From NCBI RefSeq assembly GCF_006716645.1, contig NZ_VFPL01000001.1:1798001-1862000 (forward strand): DNA of 64,000 nt, written 5' to 3'. Below, piece after piece: positions 1 to 9,171 of the stretch (its first letter is position 1; each line of letters begins with the position of its first letter). Source of the stretch: Arcticibacter tournemirensis. Lineage in GTDB: Bacteria > Bacteroidota > Bacteroidia > Sphingobacteriales > Sphingobacteriaceae. A program made the translations under genes and the position numbers. Under the pieces are notes generated by a model that did no database searches, had not been told where the DNA came from, and saw only the letters and a program-made list of their open reading frames with translations.

Positions 1-918
1 GATGGCAACTCCCGCAGCATTTGAATTCTGAATAACGTCCCAGGCTGCTTCATACGCCTTTTTCCATCTTTCCTTGTCGTATGTTGGGTAGCACAAAACG
101 GTATCTCTCTGATCGCCATATCTGGCAGCCGATATTACCGATTTCATATTATCGGGGGTGTTATAAAGCGGACTGGCCGCATATAATAACATCCTTGATT
201 TAAGAGCAAGAGCTGCAAGCCTGGTAATCATTCCATACTCAGAGCTCGGGCGGGTAGCTGGCAACAAACCGGCAGCCTGATCACACCATTTAACCACACT
301 GTCTACTACGGACTCAACAGACCTTCTTGGAATGTTGATATTGCCGTCGCCGGCTAATGCTGTCAATAAAATAGGAATGCCGCCGTAATGACGAAACAGC
401 TCATAATGCTGTAGTGCCCTGCAGAATATGGCCTGGCCCTTTACGTCGTCTTTCCATCCCTGATCAGCATCTACTACCATGTCGATGTTTTTAAACACCA
501 GGTTAGCTTGTCTAATCCCTTTATAATGCCAGCCAAAGGCTCCGCCGGTCACTTCACCATCGCGTCCGGCACCCCATCCATAATCCACATTGCTGTTGGC
601 TCCCATGTTTCCCTTCTTAAAACTCGGAGCATTAATGCCGGCGTTGGTCCAGTCATATCCAGGAGTGATTATATAAAGGGCATCAGTAAGGATTTCTGGT
701 CTTGGCACGTCGGTTGATCCCTGCGGAAGATAACTTCTTACACACCAGGAATACATCCTGGCTACAGCGAACCGCGCCTGGTCTTTTGTGTGAAATATGG
801 TGTCGACAGTAACGGCGCCTCCTTTAGGCTTTTGCAAAAAATCCTTTGTACAGCCAGTTGCCATTACCAAAAACAGCAAGCCTGCCAAGAGCGAAATATT
901 TAAGTTTGATCTCTTCAT
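1..918 (-). CDS. RagB/SusD-family outer-membrane lipoprotein (partial, C-terminus outside window)
   Basis: Surface lipoprotein that would lid the SusC barrel and bind the imported ligand. The frame stays open from the start to the window edge (306 codons; the family usually has 500-600). The N-terminus is a lipoprotein signal with a lipobox-like LVMATGC, then KDFLQKP and a FHTKDQARFAVARMY helix typical of SusD TPR folds, with later GWHYKGIRQANLVFKNID. I chose the ATG at 918; an in-frame ATG at 924 is an alternative. It lies 18 bases after the SusC stop, the usual SusC-SusD order, so the two are surely co-transcribed. The substrate cannot be told from what is visible. Confidence 0.9.
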   Translation of the reverse strand, partial: MKRSNLNISLLAGLLFLVMATGCTKDFLQKPKGGAVTVDTIFHTKDQARFAVARMYSWCVRSYLPQGSTDVPRPEILTDALYIITPGYDWTNAGINAPSFKKGNMGANSNVDYGWGAGRDGEVTGGAFGWHYKGIRQANLVFKNIDMVVDADQGWKDDVKGQAIFCRALQHYELFRHYGGIPILLTALAGDGNINIPRRSVESVVDSVVKWCDQAAGLLPATRPSSEYGMITRLAALALKSRMLLYAASPLYNTPDNMKSVISAARYGDQRDTVLCYPTYDKERWKKAYEAAWDVIQNSNAAGVAI

Positions 919-936
919 CTCCATAACAATATCAGG

Positions 937-3900
937 TTAGAAATTAATATTGAGGCCGAGGTTATAGGTCCTTGTCAGAGGATATCCTATGTAGGCCAGG
1001 TTCTCAGGGTCTCCCCATATTTCATTAGGCGACCACGTAGTCAGATTATTTCCGTTCGCATACACCCGTGCTGATCGTATGCCTACTCGTTTGAGGAACT
1101 CTGGTTTCACCGTATAGCCAATCTCCAGGTTCTTTAACCGCATATAGGAGGTGTTTTTTAAGAAATAAGTATTATTAGCACCTGTGTGATCATATGCCGC
1201 GAGGGGGAAATCTATTTTTTCGCCGTTATTGTAACGTTCGAGCGTGAAGCGGTTAAGATCCACTTCAAATAACGACTCCTGTTTGTTAAAATGCCGTTGA
1301 CTCATGGCAAATTTAGCGACGCCGCCAACACCCTGCAGCAACGTTGAGAAGTCAAATCCCTTCCAGTTAAACCCAAAGGAAATACCGTAGGTGATTTTAG
1401 GTATTGTAGTATTTCCGGTCCTCACCAGGTCCTTTTCGTTTACAACCCCATCTTCATTGACATCCTTCAGTCGTACTTCGCCAGGTTGTAATGCAACGCC
1501 ACCATAGCCCAGGTCCTTTTGGTAAACAGGCGCACCCTGTGCATTTGTATATGGTTGTCCGTCCTGGTTGAGTGCCCTTACTGGTTCTGTGAGGACGGGG
1601 TCACCATTGGTATCTATATTATAAAGATCGGCCCATGAGGTGTATAATCCATCCGCTTGCAGGTATAATCCTTGTCCGATCGGTCTGCCTGTTGTGGCCT
1701 GGTATTCCAGTCCGTCGGATATTGCTTCATCCCGGAAAATGATCTTATTCCGGTTATTGGCAATATTCGCCTTTACCCAGTAATCAAATTTTCCTGCTCT
1801 GGTCCGGAAGTTTATCTCCAGTTCGTTCCCCCAGTTCTTTACTTCTCCCAGATTATAAGGAGGAAGGCTTGCTTGCACGATGGCAGGCACAGTCCCCCTG
1901 TAAGATAATATGTCGATACGTTTTTCACTGAAATGATCGTAGGTGATAGACAGCTTATCTCTAAAGAAATGCGCTTCAAAACCAATGTTTGCCTTGGTCG
2001 CCGTTTCCCAGGTTACGTTTGGATTTCCCAGTGTTCCTTCCTGCGAACCCTGAACATTATTCCGGTCGCCTATTGTACCGAAGGCGTAGTCCATATAAGG
2101 ATAGCCACTACCTCCGTAGGTCCAAACATCAGGAAGGTATAGGTAGCGGGCCCCTCCGATATTGTCATTTCCCACTTTCCCGAGCGAACCTCTTACTTTC
2201 AGATAGGTAACGAGGTCATTCTTGGGGAAGAAGCTTTCGTTCGAAGTTACCCAGCCGAGAGAGTAAGCAGGTAAGAGTCCGAATCGCTTGCCTTCAGGGA
2301 AGTTTTCCGAGCCATTATAGCCCATGTTGAATTCAGCAAGGTAACGGCTCCGGTATCCGTAAGTCAAGCGTGTAGCCAATCCGGTGTACGACTTCGGTAA
2401 ATGATAAGCCAGATTGGGGTCGTAGAACCTTTCAAGGTTATAAAGAAATAAGCCCGAGACGGCGTGGTCTCCAAAAGACCGGTTATAGTTTAACGAGAAT
2501 TCACCATATATCTTCCTCCACTTTCCATTGTGCCATGGCGACCATCTTTCGGGAGGGGTTTCCTCTTTCAGCTGCGAAAATATCGGATCGAGAACATCTC
2601 CGTTTGGATTGGGACTAATACCATAATATACAGGCGAGAACTTACCGCCGGATCTGCTCGAGAAGTAACTGTCGTAAGCTCCTTTTGCGTTAACCGATAG
2701 TCCGTTAGTGATAAAATCCAGCTTGTGCGAAAGTTTTACAGTAGAATTTAAGGTACTGTTGTCAGTAAGATTATAATTATTGCTGTTTGCAATTTCATAT
2801 AAAGGATTGAGAGACGCCTGCGGGTTGGAGTAAGGAACTACAAATTTTCCGTCTATTATTCCTGGAGACGACATGGGGTTAGACCATAAAATTCTCTTCT
2901 CCCAAATGAAATTATCATTGTCCATTCCGCTGATATTCACGAACTGAGTTCCTACATCGACGGAGATCCGGAAGTTCTTATTGACGTCAAAGTCGAAGTT
3001 GCCTCTCACGTTATAGCGCTTCTTCCTGAAGTCCATTTCGTCAGAAAACTTCATATAGTCGGTTTTGAATAAACCTCCCTGTGTCAGATATCCTAGTGAA
3101 ACGAAGTATTTTAACGCTTCTGTTCCGCCAGAGATATTTGCATTTACCTGGCTTTGAGGGGCGAAATTTTCAAACATCTGGTCAGTCCAGTTCACGTCAG
3201 GATAAAAATATGGACTGTAGTAAGGATTACGTTCGCCGTTTTCGAGAGTGGGTGTATGTGCGTTTTTATAGTACAGCAGCTGCTCGGGGGTATAGTATAA
3301 AGTAGCTTCTTTAGTCCAGTTTGACTCTCTTTTTTTGAGGAAGTCGTTCCATGTTTTTACATCGGCGTCTTTAGCATGGTTTATCCAGTAAAGCTGGAAG
3401 CTCTTTTCATTTTGCAGGGTTGCGTACTCGTATGAATTCACAAACTTCGGCTCCCTTGTAAATTCGGAAACCGCAGTCTGCGATGATACGGCGATCTTAG
3501 GTGCCCCTTCCTGACCCCGCTTCGTTGTAATCAGTATTACCCCGTTTGCACCTCGCACGCCATATACGGCAGTTGCCGATGCATCTTTGAGCATACTGAT
3601 AGATTCAATTTCGTTAGGGTCGATTTCGTTATAAGTTGTTCTGGCGACTCCGTCAATCATTATGAGAGGGGAGGTCTGATCTGTATAGGTTCCGATCCCC
3701 CGGATATATAATGTCGACTTATCGTCGCCCGGCTTGCCGCTCGTTTGAATAGCTGTTAGTCCCGAAAGCCGTCCGGCGAGGGCGTTGCTGATGTTGGCGA
3801 CGGGAGACTGAACTAAATCTTTTGTTCCGATAGTTGATATAGCACCGGTAACTGATTCTTTTTTCTGCTGCCCATAACCCACGATCACCACTTCTTCTAC

Positions 3901-4521
3901 GCTAAAAGACTGGTTTTTTAAAACTACTTTGATCTCAGTACGTCCATTTACCGGGATCTCCTGCTTTTGCATTCCAATAAACGAAACGACGAGCACCGCA
4001 TCAGAGCTGACATTGGTGAGTATGAAATTTCCGTTTAGGTCTGTCGACGTTCCCCTGGCACCGCCTTTGATGGTAACAGAAGCTCCCGGAAGGGGTTCGC
4101 CCTGCTCGTCTGTTACTTTTCCGCGGATGCGTACCTGCATTAGAGCTGCTGTCCCGGTTTTGCTTTTAATGACAACCGATTCATTTTCATTAAACAGGAA
4201 TTCAAATTTCTCGCTGTCAAAGCATCTTTCCAGAACGCTCCTGAGTGGCTCATTCTTTACCCTGAGAGTTACAGGCTTTAGCTTTTCCAGCAGTGCTGCA
4301 TCAGCTATAAAGCTATAACCCGTTTTTTTCGTCAGCTCGTACAGCACATCTTTAACCTGTGCATTGTTTACGTTGATGCTAACCTTTTGCGCAAAGCTGG
4401 CAGCTGTTGTCTGCACAATGCTAACTACCAGTAAGATAGCAGTAAATTTCATGATTATTAAATATTTTTTTAGACAGTATGTGCCTGTCCCGCAAAGTCT
4501 TGCAGAATATTTTTTATACAT
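937..4521 (-). CDS. SusC/RagA-family TonB-linked outer-membrane receptor with STN signalling domain
   Basis: TonB-dependent importer of the SusC type, 1194 residues. Order: an extended N-terminus and signal sequence (to about residue 45, ending ASFAQ), an STN secretin/TonB short domain (about 46-120) of the kind that contacts a FecR anti-sigma factor, a carboxypeptidase-regulatory-like domain (about 130-215, GKVTDEQGEPLPGASV), the plug with its entry motif EEVVIVGYGQQKKESVTGAI, and a beta-barrel ending in aromatic Phe (LNINF). The unusual long N-terminus beginning MYKKY is common to sphingobacterial STN receptors, so I keep that start. It lies between FecR and SusD. The STN domain supports control through that FecR and the divergent sigma factor. 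Substrate unknown. Confidence 0.95.
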   Translation of the reverse strand: MYKKYSARLCGTGTYCLKKYLIIMKFTAILLVVSIVQTTAASFAQKVSINVNNAQVKDVLYELTKKTGYSFIADAALLEKLKPVTLRVKNEPLRSVLERCFDSEKFEFLFNENESVVIKSKTGTAALMQVRIRGKVTDEQGEPLPGASVTIKGGARGTSTDLNGNFILTNVSSDAVLVVSFIGMQKQEIPVNGRTEIKVVLKNQSFSVEEVVIVGYGQQKKESVTGAISTIGTKDLVQSPVANISNALAGRLSGLTAIQTSGKPGDDKSTLYIRGIGTYTDQTSPLIMIDGVARTTYNEIDPNEIESISMLKDASATAVYGVRGANGVILITTKRGQEGAPKIAVSSQTAVSEFTREPKFVNSYEYATLQNEKSFQLYWINHAKDADVKTWNDFLKKRESNWTKEATLYYTPEQLLYYKNAHTPTLENGERNPYYSPYFYPDVNWTDQMFENFAPQSQVNANISGGTEALKYFVSLGYLTQGGLFKTDYMKFSDEMDFRKKRYNVRGNFDFDVNKNFRISVDVGTQFVNISGMDNDNFIWEKRILWSNPMSSPGIIDGKFVVPYSNPQASLNPLYEIANSNNYNLTDNSTLNSTVKLSHKLDFITNGLSVNAKGAYDSYFSSRSGGKFSPVYYGISPNPNGDVLDPIFSQLKEETPPERWSPWHNGKWRKIYGEFSLNYNRSFGDHAVSGLFLYNLERFYDPNLAYHLPKSYTGLATRLTYGYRSRYLAEFNMGYNGSENFPEGKRFGLLPAYSLGWVTSNESFFPKNDLVTYLKVRGSLGKVGNDNIGGARYLYLPDVWTYGGSGYPYMDYAFGTIGDRNNVQGSQEGTLGNPNVTWETATKANIGFEAHFFRDKLSITYDHFSEKRIDILSYRGTVPAIVQASLPPYNLGEVKNWGNELEINFRTRAGKFDYWVKANIANNRNKIIFRDEAISDGLEYQATTGRPIGQGLYLQADGLYTSWADLYNIDTNGDPVLTEPVRALNQDGQPYTNAQGAPVYQKDLGYGGVALQPGEVRLKDVNEDGVVNEKDLVRTGNTTIPKITYGISFGFNWKGFDFSTLLQGVGGVAKFAMSQRHFNKQESLFEVDLNRFTLERYNNGEKIDFPLAAYDHTGANNTYFLKNTSYMRLKNLEIGYTVKPEFLKRVGIRSARVYANGNNLTTWSPNEIWGDPENLAYIGYPLTRTYNLGLNINF

Positions 4522-4637
4522 TTGGATGGGTTAATAAATTTTTGCGTTTAATTAGTTTGTTTTCCCTGCAATCGTAATAAATTGCTTTTTCAGGAGTGCT
4601 GCCAACACTCCTGAATATTTAAACCTTTCAAATAGAC

Positions 4638-5852
4638 TTAGTAGTTAGCTGTAACGATAATCCTCCTTTCTTTTCCATTAGAGCCTTTTTCTGTTCGGAA
4701 ACGAACTTTGTCTGTGCTCTCTATGTTTTCTAATAAGTTGTTTAAACCTTTGCTTCTTAAATGGGTTCCGACGAAGCGAACATTGCCAGCATTGCCTTCG
4801 AAGACCACTTCTATGTTATACCAATGAGCCAGGCGGCCCATGATGCTTTTCAGTGACTCGTTGTTGAAAAGGAATAAGCCCTCCTTCCAATCTGTTATTT
4901 CCTCAATGTTGACCGAGTTAACGCGAACCTGGCTGTTCCCAGGAACCGAGCTGGCTTGCTGTCCGGGGCTCAAAATAACTGCTTCTTCTTTTTCACGGTC
5001 AGAAGTGCTGCTTACCCTCACACGCCCTTCTATAAGCGTTGTTTTTACGGCACTGCCATCCCTGTATGCATTTACATTAAAATGAGTGCCCAGAACTTCT
5101 ATTTCCTGACCTTCTGAGGTAACGGTGAATGGCCTGCGTGAATCTTTGGCGACTTCAAAATACCCTTCTCCCTCTAACTCCACGGTTCTTTGTTCCTGAC
5201 TGAATTCTACCGGGTAGTGTAATTTGCTTTCCGCATTTAACCACACTTTCGTGCCGTCCGAAAGGGTGATCTGATACTGACCACCTACCGGAGTCGCCAA
5301 TGTAGCCATCCGGGCTGCTTTTATTGTGGTCGTCTGTTTTCCCGGGCCATTGTCGTCGCTAACCATACTGCCATCAGTGTAAACCAGCTTGTTATCGGCA
5401 GCAATTATCCCCCCTTTTTCTTTTTTTAAGGCTATTGTGTTTCCATTATCGAGTGTTAGTGTGGCTTTATTGGCACCTGGGAGAATATCTGAGGTTATCT
5501 TGTTATCTGCGGTCATTTTTTGCTCCTCAGATGAATCGATTCGGGTCAGCAAAAAAGTGCTTACAGCAAGCAGGAATATAGCCGCAGCCGCTAAAGGAAT
5601 CCAAAACGTAAGGGTAGCTGTTTTCTTTGCGGGATGAGACACGATCTTTTTGAAAAGCATTTCCGATTTTTCCGGAACCATATCCCTTAGCTCGTCGTCA
5701 GCTAATAGGTTCCAGTTCTCATCAAGTAAATCAGCAAATAACGCTTCATTGGCCGGATCCTGAAGGGAAGCTTTAAGCTCTTTAAATTCTTCTTCAGAAC
5801 ATGCGTCTTTAAGATACTGGTTATATAAATATTGAATCCGGTCTTTAGTCAT
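4638..5852 (-). CDS. FecR-family anti-sigma factor
   Basis: Membrane-anchored regulator that relays receptor occupancy to an ECF sigma factor. Residues 1-80 are a charged cytoplasmic sigma-binding part, 81-103 a single transmembrane helix (WIPLAAAAIFLLAVSTFLL), about 180-280 the periplasmic FecR domain (TPVGGQYQITLSDGTKVWLN; GEGYFEVAKD; LGTHFNVNAY), and the C-terminal part after about 330 resembles DUF4974, which meets the STN domain. Length 404 is normal. It precedes SusC with a 116-base gap, and is divergent from the sigma gene at 6140, where many loci of this type have sigma and FecR in the same direction. Family call is secure; the pairing with that sigma factor is inferred from position. 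Confidence 0.94.
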   Translation of the reverse strand: MTKDRIQYLYNQYLKDACSEEEFKELKASLQDPANEALFADLLDENWNLLADDELRDMVPEKSEMLFKKIVSHPAKKTATLTFWIPLAAAAIFLLAVSTFLLTRIDSSEEQKMTADNKITSDILPGANKATLTLDNGNTIALKKEKGGIIAADNKLVYTDGSMVSDDNGPGKQTTTIKAARMATLATPVGGQYQITLSDGTKVWLNAESKLHYPVEFSQEQRTVELEGEGYFEVAKDSRRPFTVTSEGQEIEVLGTHFNVNAYRDGSAVKTTLIEGRVRVSSTSDREKEEAVILSPGQQASSVPGNSQVRVNSVNIEEITDWKEGLFLFNNESLKSIMGRLAHWYNIEVVFEGNAGNVRFVGTHLRSKGLNNLLENIESTDKVRFRTEKGSNGKERRIIVTANY

Positions 5853-5973
5853 TAGTTAAATTTCATAGCAGTTTCAAACCTTCTGCTTGCCCTTTCTTAT
5901 AGAGATGCATAGGAAAGGAAATAGGAGTAGTCATATTAAATTTTTTTTGTTGCTTTCTATTTTGACTTAGAGC

Positions 5974-6003
5974 TTGCAAATGATAACTGAATAATTAAGT
6001 TTG
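5974..6003 (+). promoter_or_regulatory. Bacteroidota-type promoter of the ECF sigma gene
   Basis: TTG at 5974-5976, exactly 19 bases, then TAAGTTTG at 5996-6003, matching the TTG/TAnnTTTG consensus of the Bacteroidota housekeeping sigma factor. It lies in an AT-rich 287-base divergent intergenic region and predicts an untranslated leader of about 130 bases before the ATG at 6140. No equivalent motif is seen facing the FecR gene, which may therefore use an ECF promoter. Confidence 0.6.
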
Positions 6004-6139
6004 TATTTTATTTTACTTGCATCGGGAAATCCGGTACTGAATTACCTGAATTATAAGGCCTCATAGAACTTAGGGTGTGACATTGCCGCCATTCTTAATT
6101 AGCAGATGAGAAGTCTTGAGATATACAAATGATTGGGTT

Positions 6140-6742
6140 ATGTACTCAGCAGACATAGGGTGGAGTGACGAAAAATTGTTGTTAGCAAAGATCGCAGCAA
6201 AAGATGAGAAGGCTTTCCGCTGGCTATATGACATGTACCGGAAAAAGATCTATAGCTATGCGTTAAAGGTGCTGAAGTTTGAGGACAGGGCCGAAGATGT
6301 GGTTCATGAAGTTTTTCTCAGTATATGGCAGCATGAGCATCCGGAGAGTATCGATAACATCGAATCTTATATTCACGTGATGGCAAGAAACAGTAGCCTG
6401 CGCTTATTGAGGAGACAGCAGCTTGAGATAAGGGCGAACCGTGAGCTGGCTCTTGAATGGAAGGAAACACACGAAGAAACAGAGCAGTTGATAATTACGA
6501 ATGAAACCGGGCGGCTGCTCCAAAAAGCGATCGAATATTTGCCTCCCCAGCAAAGGACTGTATTTCGCCTTTGCCGCGAAGAGGGCTTGAAATATAAGGA
6601 AGTAGCCGAGCGGCTGTCTATATCACAACTTACCGTTAAGACACATATGCAGCAGGCTTTGCGGTCTTTAAGGATGAGCCTTCAGAAGCATAATGATCTG
6701 GCAGTCGTTTTTGTCCTGTTGAACGTTTTCTTTAAAAGGTAA
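6140..6742 (+). CDS. ECF RNA polymerase sigma factor (SusCD-linked)
   Basis: Sigma-70 family factor of the extracytoplasmic-function group, likely activating the divergent FecR-SusC-SusD genes. Region 2 is at about residues 20-85 (FRWLYDMYRKKIYSYALKVL, then EDVVHEVFLSIW) and region 4 at about 130-185 (YLPPQQRTVFRLCREEGLKY, KEVAERLSISQLTVKTH helix-turn-helix). The frame extends upstream to a TTG at 6116, but the ATG at 6140 gives the usual length (200 residues) and is preferred. It converges with the gene ending at 6891, across a word-repeat tract. Partnership with the FecR at 4638-5852 is inferred from adjacency. Confidence 0.93.
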   Translation: MYSADIGWSDEKLLLAKIAAKDEKAFRWLYDMYRKKIYSYALKVLKFEDRAEDVVHEVFLSIWQHEHPESIDNIESYIHVMARNSSLRLLRRQQLEIRANRELALEWKETHEETEQLIITNETGRLLQKAIEYLPPQQRTVFRLCREEGLKYKEVAERLSISQLTVKTHMQQALRSLRMSLQKHNDLAVVFVLLNVFFKR

Positions 6743-6767
6743 AGAGGCTTTCGTTCACACTTCACAA

Positions 6768-6890
6768 CCTGCAAAATACACATCACCACCTTCAACCCAC
6801 CTCACGCAACTCACAACCTGCAACTCGCATCCTACAACCTGCAACTCGCATCCTACAACCTGCAACTCGCAACACGCAACACGCATCCTA
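6768..6890. repeat. Intergenic word-repeat tract (CAACCTGCAACTCGCATCCTA type)
   Basis: Degenerate tandem words CAACCTGCAACTCGCATC and CAACACGCA repeat about six times between two convergent genes, ending at the stop codon at 6891. On the transcribed minus strand they read GTTGCGAGTTGCAGG. It is one of about a dozen such tracts in the window, each with its own word. Confidence 0.75.
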
Positions 6891-8180
6891 CTACTTCGTA
6901 CTGAAGTTCAGTTTGAGGTTTAATCCTGCCGATCCGAAGCGGATATCCTGAGCTCCCAGCCCCCCAAGTGGATATTTAATGAAAGGCTCCAGCGAAAGTT
7001 TACTTTGTTTTCCTACCGGATAACCGAATCCAACAGAAAAGTTCAGCATCCTCGCGAAGTCGAAGCTGCTCGTCTTTGTGGTTGTTTTTTCTTCAGTATC
7101 ACCATCAATCCTTGCTCCCATATTTACATAGTTGTAGGTATAAGCCTCATCAATAAAGTAATTTGAGCTAAGTCCGGCCACCAAATACAGTTCTTTTTTA
7201 TTTTCGATAAACATGTATTTGATATTTACCGGGATGTCAAGACCTAACAGAGAAGCATCATATCCATTTACTGTATAACTTAATGACGACGTCTTTGCTA
7301 TAAAGCTATTTGTTAGTTGTGGCTCATCCGACACAGGTACAGAAAGATAAATATCGGCAGACTCCTGCGGCGAAAGCTTATCATATTTTAAAGTGTTTTG
7401 GGCCAAAGCGATACCAGTTGCAATTTTTAACTTTTTAGTGATCTTGAATTCAGACGATAGACCAACGCCCGTGTTCATACTGGTTTTACTTCCGTCAGAA
7501 TAGTTCACGAAGCTTCCTGCGTATATGCCAAAGGAAAGTTTATTGTCTTTCTTTACCTCGGCTTTCTTAACTGTTGGGACCTCCTTGATGCTGGCCAGCC
7601 TTTCAGCTTGCTGCTTTATATAGTCATCACCGGTTGCAGCGGTAACAGCTTCTTTTTTTCGGATATCAGCCTGTGCATACACCGGATCTTTTAAAACTGC
7701 TGTTGAGTCGCTGCTTTCAGCAGCAGTTAATATTACAGGAGCGCTGCTCGTGGTTGCCACAGGAAGTGTTTCGTTTTCTACATCAGTAGTATTATTGCGT
7801 TCTCTATCCGGGAGACTGGCGCGTACTACATGCGAAACAGGGTCTGCTGATTTTTCGGCGGTAATTATCTCTTCATGTTTAACTACCTCGCTGCTTATCT
7901 CATCCTGATGATCCTTCAGTTGTTTGGATGGAACTGGAGAAGTTACTTTAGCAACAACCTGCTCCTGCATATCCTGGTTAAAGTATAGCCAGCTTCCTAT
8001 AGCTAACAGAGCAACTGCGGCGGCAGCACTCATCCAATAAAGCAGTGGACGGCGCTTGCCCTCTGTTCCCGGAAAGCTTTTTCGTAACTCTTTCCAGCCT
8101 GCATCTGAGGAGTCATCTTCATATGTGTCGAACACATATTTTATCCTGTCAGAAATCTTTTTATCAAACTGGTCGTACAT
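6891..8180 (-). CDS. Membrane-anchored protein with C-terminal outer-membrane beta-barrel-like domain
   Basis: 429 residues. The first 44 are charged and cytoplasmic (KKISDRIKYVFDTYEDD), 45-67 form one transmembrane helix (LLYWMSAAAAVALLAIGSWLYF), about 70-210 are a low-complexity Ser/Thr/Glu-rich linker, and about 215-429 resemble a PorT-like barrel with alternating strands (FGIYAGSFVNYSDG, LKIATGIALAQNT, LSLEPFIKYPLGG) and a terminal strand ending LNFSTK. The start overlaps the ECF sigma stop by 17 bases, so translation is probably coupled. This position and the anchored N-terminus fit an anti-sigma-like role. An inner-membrane anchor joined to a predicted barrel is topologically odd. Function is inferred. 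Confidence 0.8.
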   Translation of the reverse strand: MYDQFDKKISDRIKYVFDTYEDDSSDAGWKELRKSFPGTEGKRRPLLYWMSAAAAVALLAIGSWLYFNQDMQEQVVAKVTSPVPSKQLKDHQDEISSEVVKHEEIITAEKSADPVSHVVRASLPDRERNNTTDVENETLPVATTSSAPVILTAAESSDSTAVLKDPVYAQADIRKKEAVTAATGDDYIKQQAERLASIKEVPTVKKAEVKKDNKLSFGIYAGSFVNYSDGSKTSMNTGVGLSSEFKITKKLKIATGIALAQNTLKYDKLSPQESADIYLSVPVSDEPQLTNSFIAKTSSLSYTVNGYDASLLGLDIPVNIKYMFIENKKELYLVAGLSSNYFIDEAYTYNYVNMGARIDGDTEEKTTTKTSSFDFARMLNFSVGFGYPVGKQSKLSLEPFIKYPLGGLGAQDIRFGSAGLNLKLNFSTK

Positions 8181-8727
8181 AATTATCCTCCTGTTGATTC
8201 CAGAACTTTCTTAGTTTTTCTTTTGCACGGCTCAGGTAAACCCTTGAAGAACTCACTGGTATACTGAGTATATTTCCTATCTCATCGTGACTGTATCCGT
8301 CTATTTCATAAAGGTTAAATACCATTCTATGTAATTCCGGAAGATGGTTCATTAATTCCAGAATATCTTTTACAGACAGGTTCTCTACCGCTTCGGCAGC
8401 CTGTCCTACATATCCCGCTTCATCTATATCTACCTGGTTCATGTATTTTAAGTTCTTTCTCCTATGGTCGATGGCTGTATTTACAACTATACGCCTGAGC
8501 CATGCTTTGAAAGGTTGTGTCTCATTGAAAAACTGAATCGCTTTAAAAACCTTAATAAATGAGTCGTTTACTACTTCCAGCACATCGTCTCTGTCTGCCA
8601 GGTATCTTAAACCTACGCCCATAGCGTAGCCGTAGAAATGCTTATAAAGCTTCTCCTGGAACTTCAATTCACCCGACTTACACCGTTGAATCAGTTCGTC
8701 TTCAGAAATACCCAACTTTTTCTGCAT
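8164..8727 (-). CDS. ECF RNA polymerase sigma factor
   Basis: 187-residue ECF sigma factor. Region 2 covers about 20-90 (KLYKHFYGYAMGVGLRYLA, DVLEVVNDSFIKVFKAI, FKAWLRRIVVNTAIDHRR) and region 4 about 125-180 (LPELHRMVFNLYEIDGYSH, DEIGNILSIPVSSSRVYLSR). It starts 3 bases after the lipoprotein stop and overlaps the membrane barrel protein downstream, giving an operon mazG-lipoprotein-sigma-barrel protein. Unlike the two SusCD-linked sigma factors there is no FecR or SusC next to it, so the overlapping membrane protein is the natural candidate regulator. Confidence 0.93.
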   Translation of the reverse strand: MQKKLGISEDELIQRCKSGELKFQEKLYKHFYGYAMGVGLRYLADRDDVLEVVNDSFIKVFKAIQFFNETQPFKAWLRRIVVNTAIDHRRKNLKYMNQVDIDEAGYVGQAAEAVENLSVKDILELMNHLPELHRMVFNLYEIDGYSHDEIGNILSIPVSSSRVYLSRAKEKLRKFWNQQEDNYVRPV

Positions 8728-8730
8728 TTA

Positions 8731-9135
8731 TTAAGGAATTCTTTTTAGCCTGTACTCGTATGTGTTACCGTCATTTGTTCGCCTGGTTAAAAATAAGCTA
8801 TCTGCCCGAGTTTTGTAAGCATATTTGCCGCTTAATATTAATGCCCAGTTGAAATCAGCTGTCCAGGCATTTGTATCAGCAAATTCAATTTGTCTTCCGT
8901 TTATTTTAAATGTTCCAGATCCTCCTGCCGGAATTCTATTCTGGCCTGCAGTTGATGTAAAAGTTTCGTTTTCGAAACGTATTGAGGCCGGGGCGATTGT
9001 GGGCCCGCTCGAACTTATAGCGATTGTATAGATAAAACGTCCTTTATACGTTCCTTCAGGATTGAAAACGCCATCGCGTTTGCAGCTGTTGATTAAAAAG
9101 CTAAAAAAAATCAATAGGCAGGCTTTTCTTCTCAT
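8731..9135 (-). CDS. Small hypothetical lipoprotein
   Basis: I do not recognise the family. The protein has a short signal sequence (RRKACLLIFFSFLINSC) ending in a lipobox with Cys at about 17, then a beta-rich region of about 110 residues (GTYKGRFIYTIAI, GSGTFKINGRQIEFAD, LILSGKYAYKTRADSLFLTR) resembling small lipocalin-like lipoproteins of Bacteroidota. The ATG at 9135 is preferred over the upstream in-frame one at 9150 because it puts the positive residues at the N-terminus. It sits 3 bases upstream of the sigma gene and 36 bases downstream of mazG on the same strand. Role unknown. Confidence 0.7.
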   Translation of the reverse strand: MRRKACLLIFFSFLINSCKRDGVFNPEGTYKGRFIYTIAISSSGPTIAPASIRFENETFTSTAGQNRIPAGGSGTFKINGRQIEFADTNAWTADFNWALILSGKYAYKTRADSLFLTRRTNDGNTYEYRLKRIP

Positions 9136-9171
9136 ATCTGCTATACGCAAATATGAATATAAACGCTACAG

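Noticed and set aside
3929-4318. 129-codon plus-strand frame inside SusC
   Set aside because: Shadow of the STN and carboxypeptidase-like coding region; no signal of its own.
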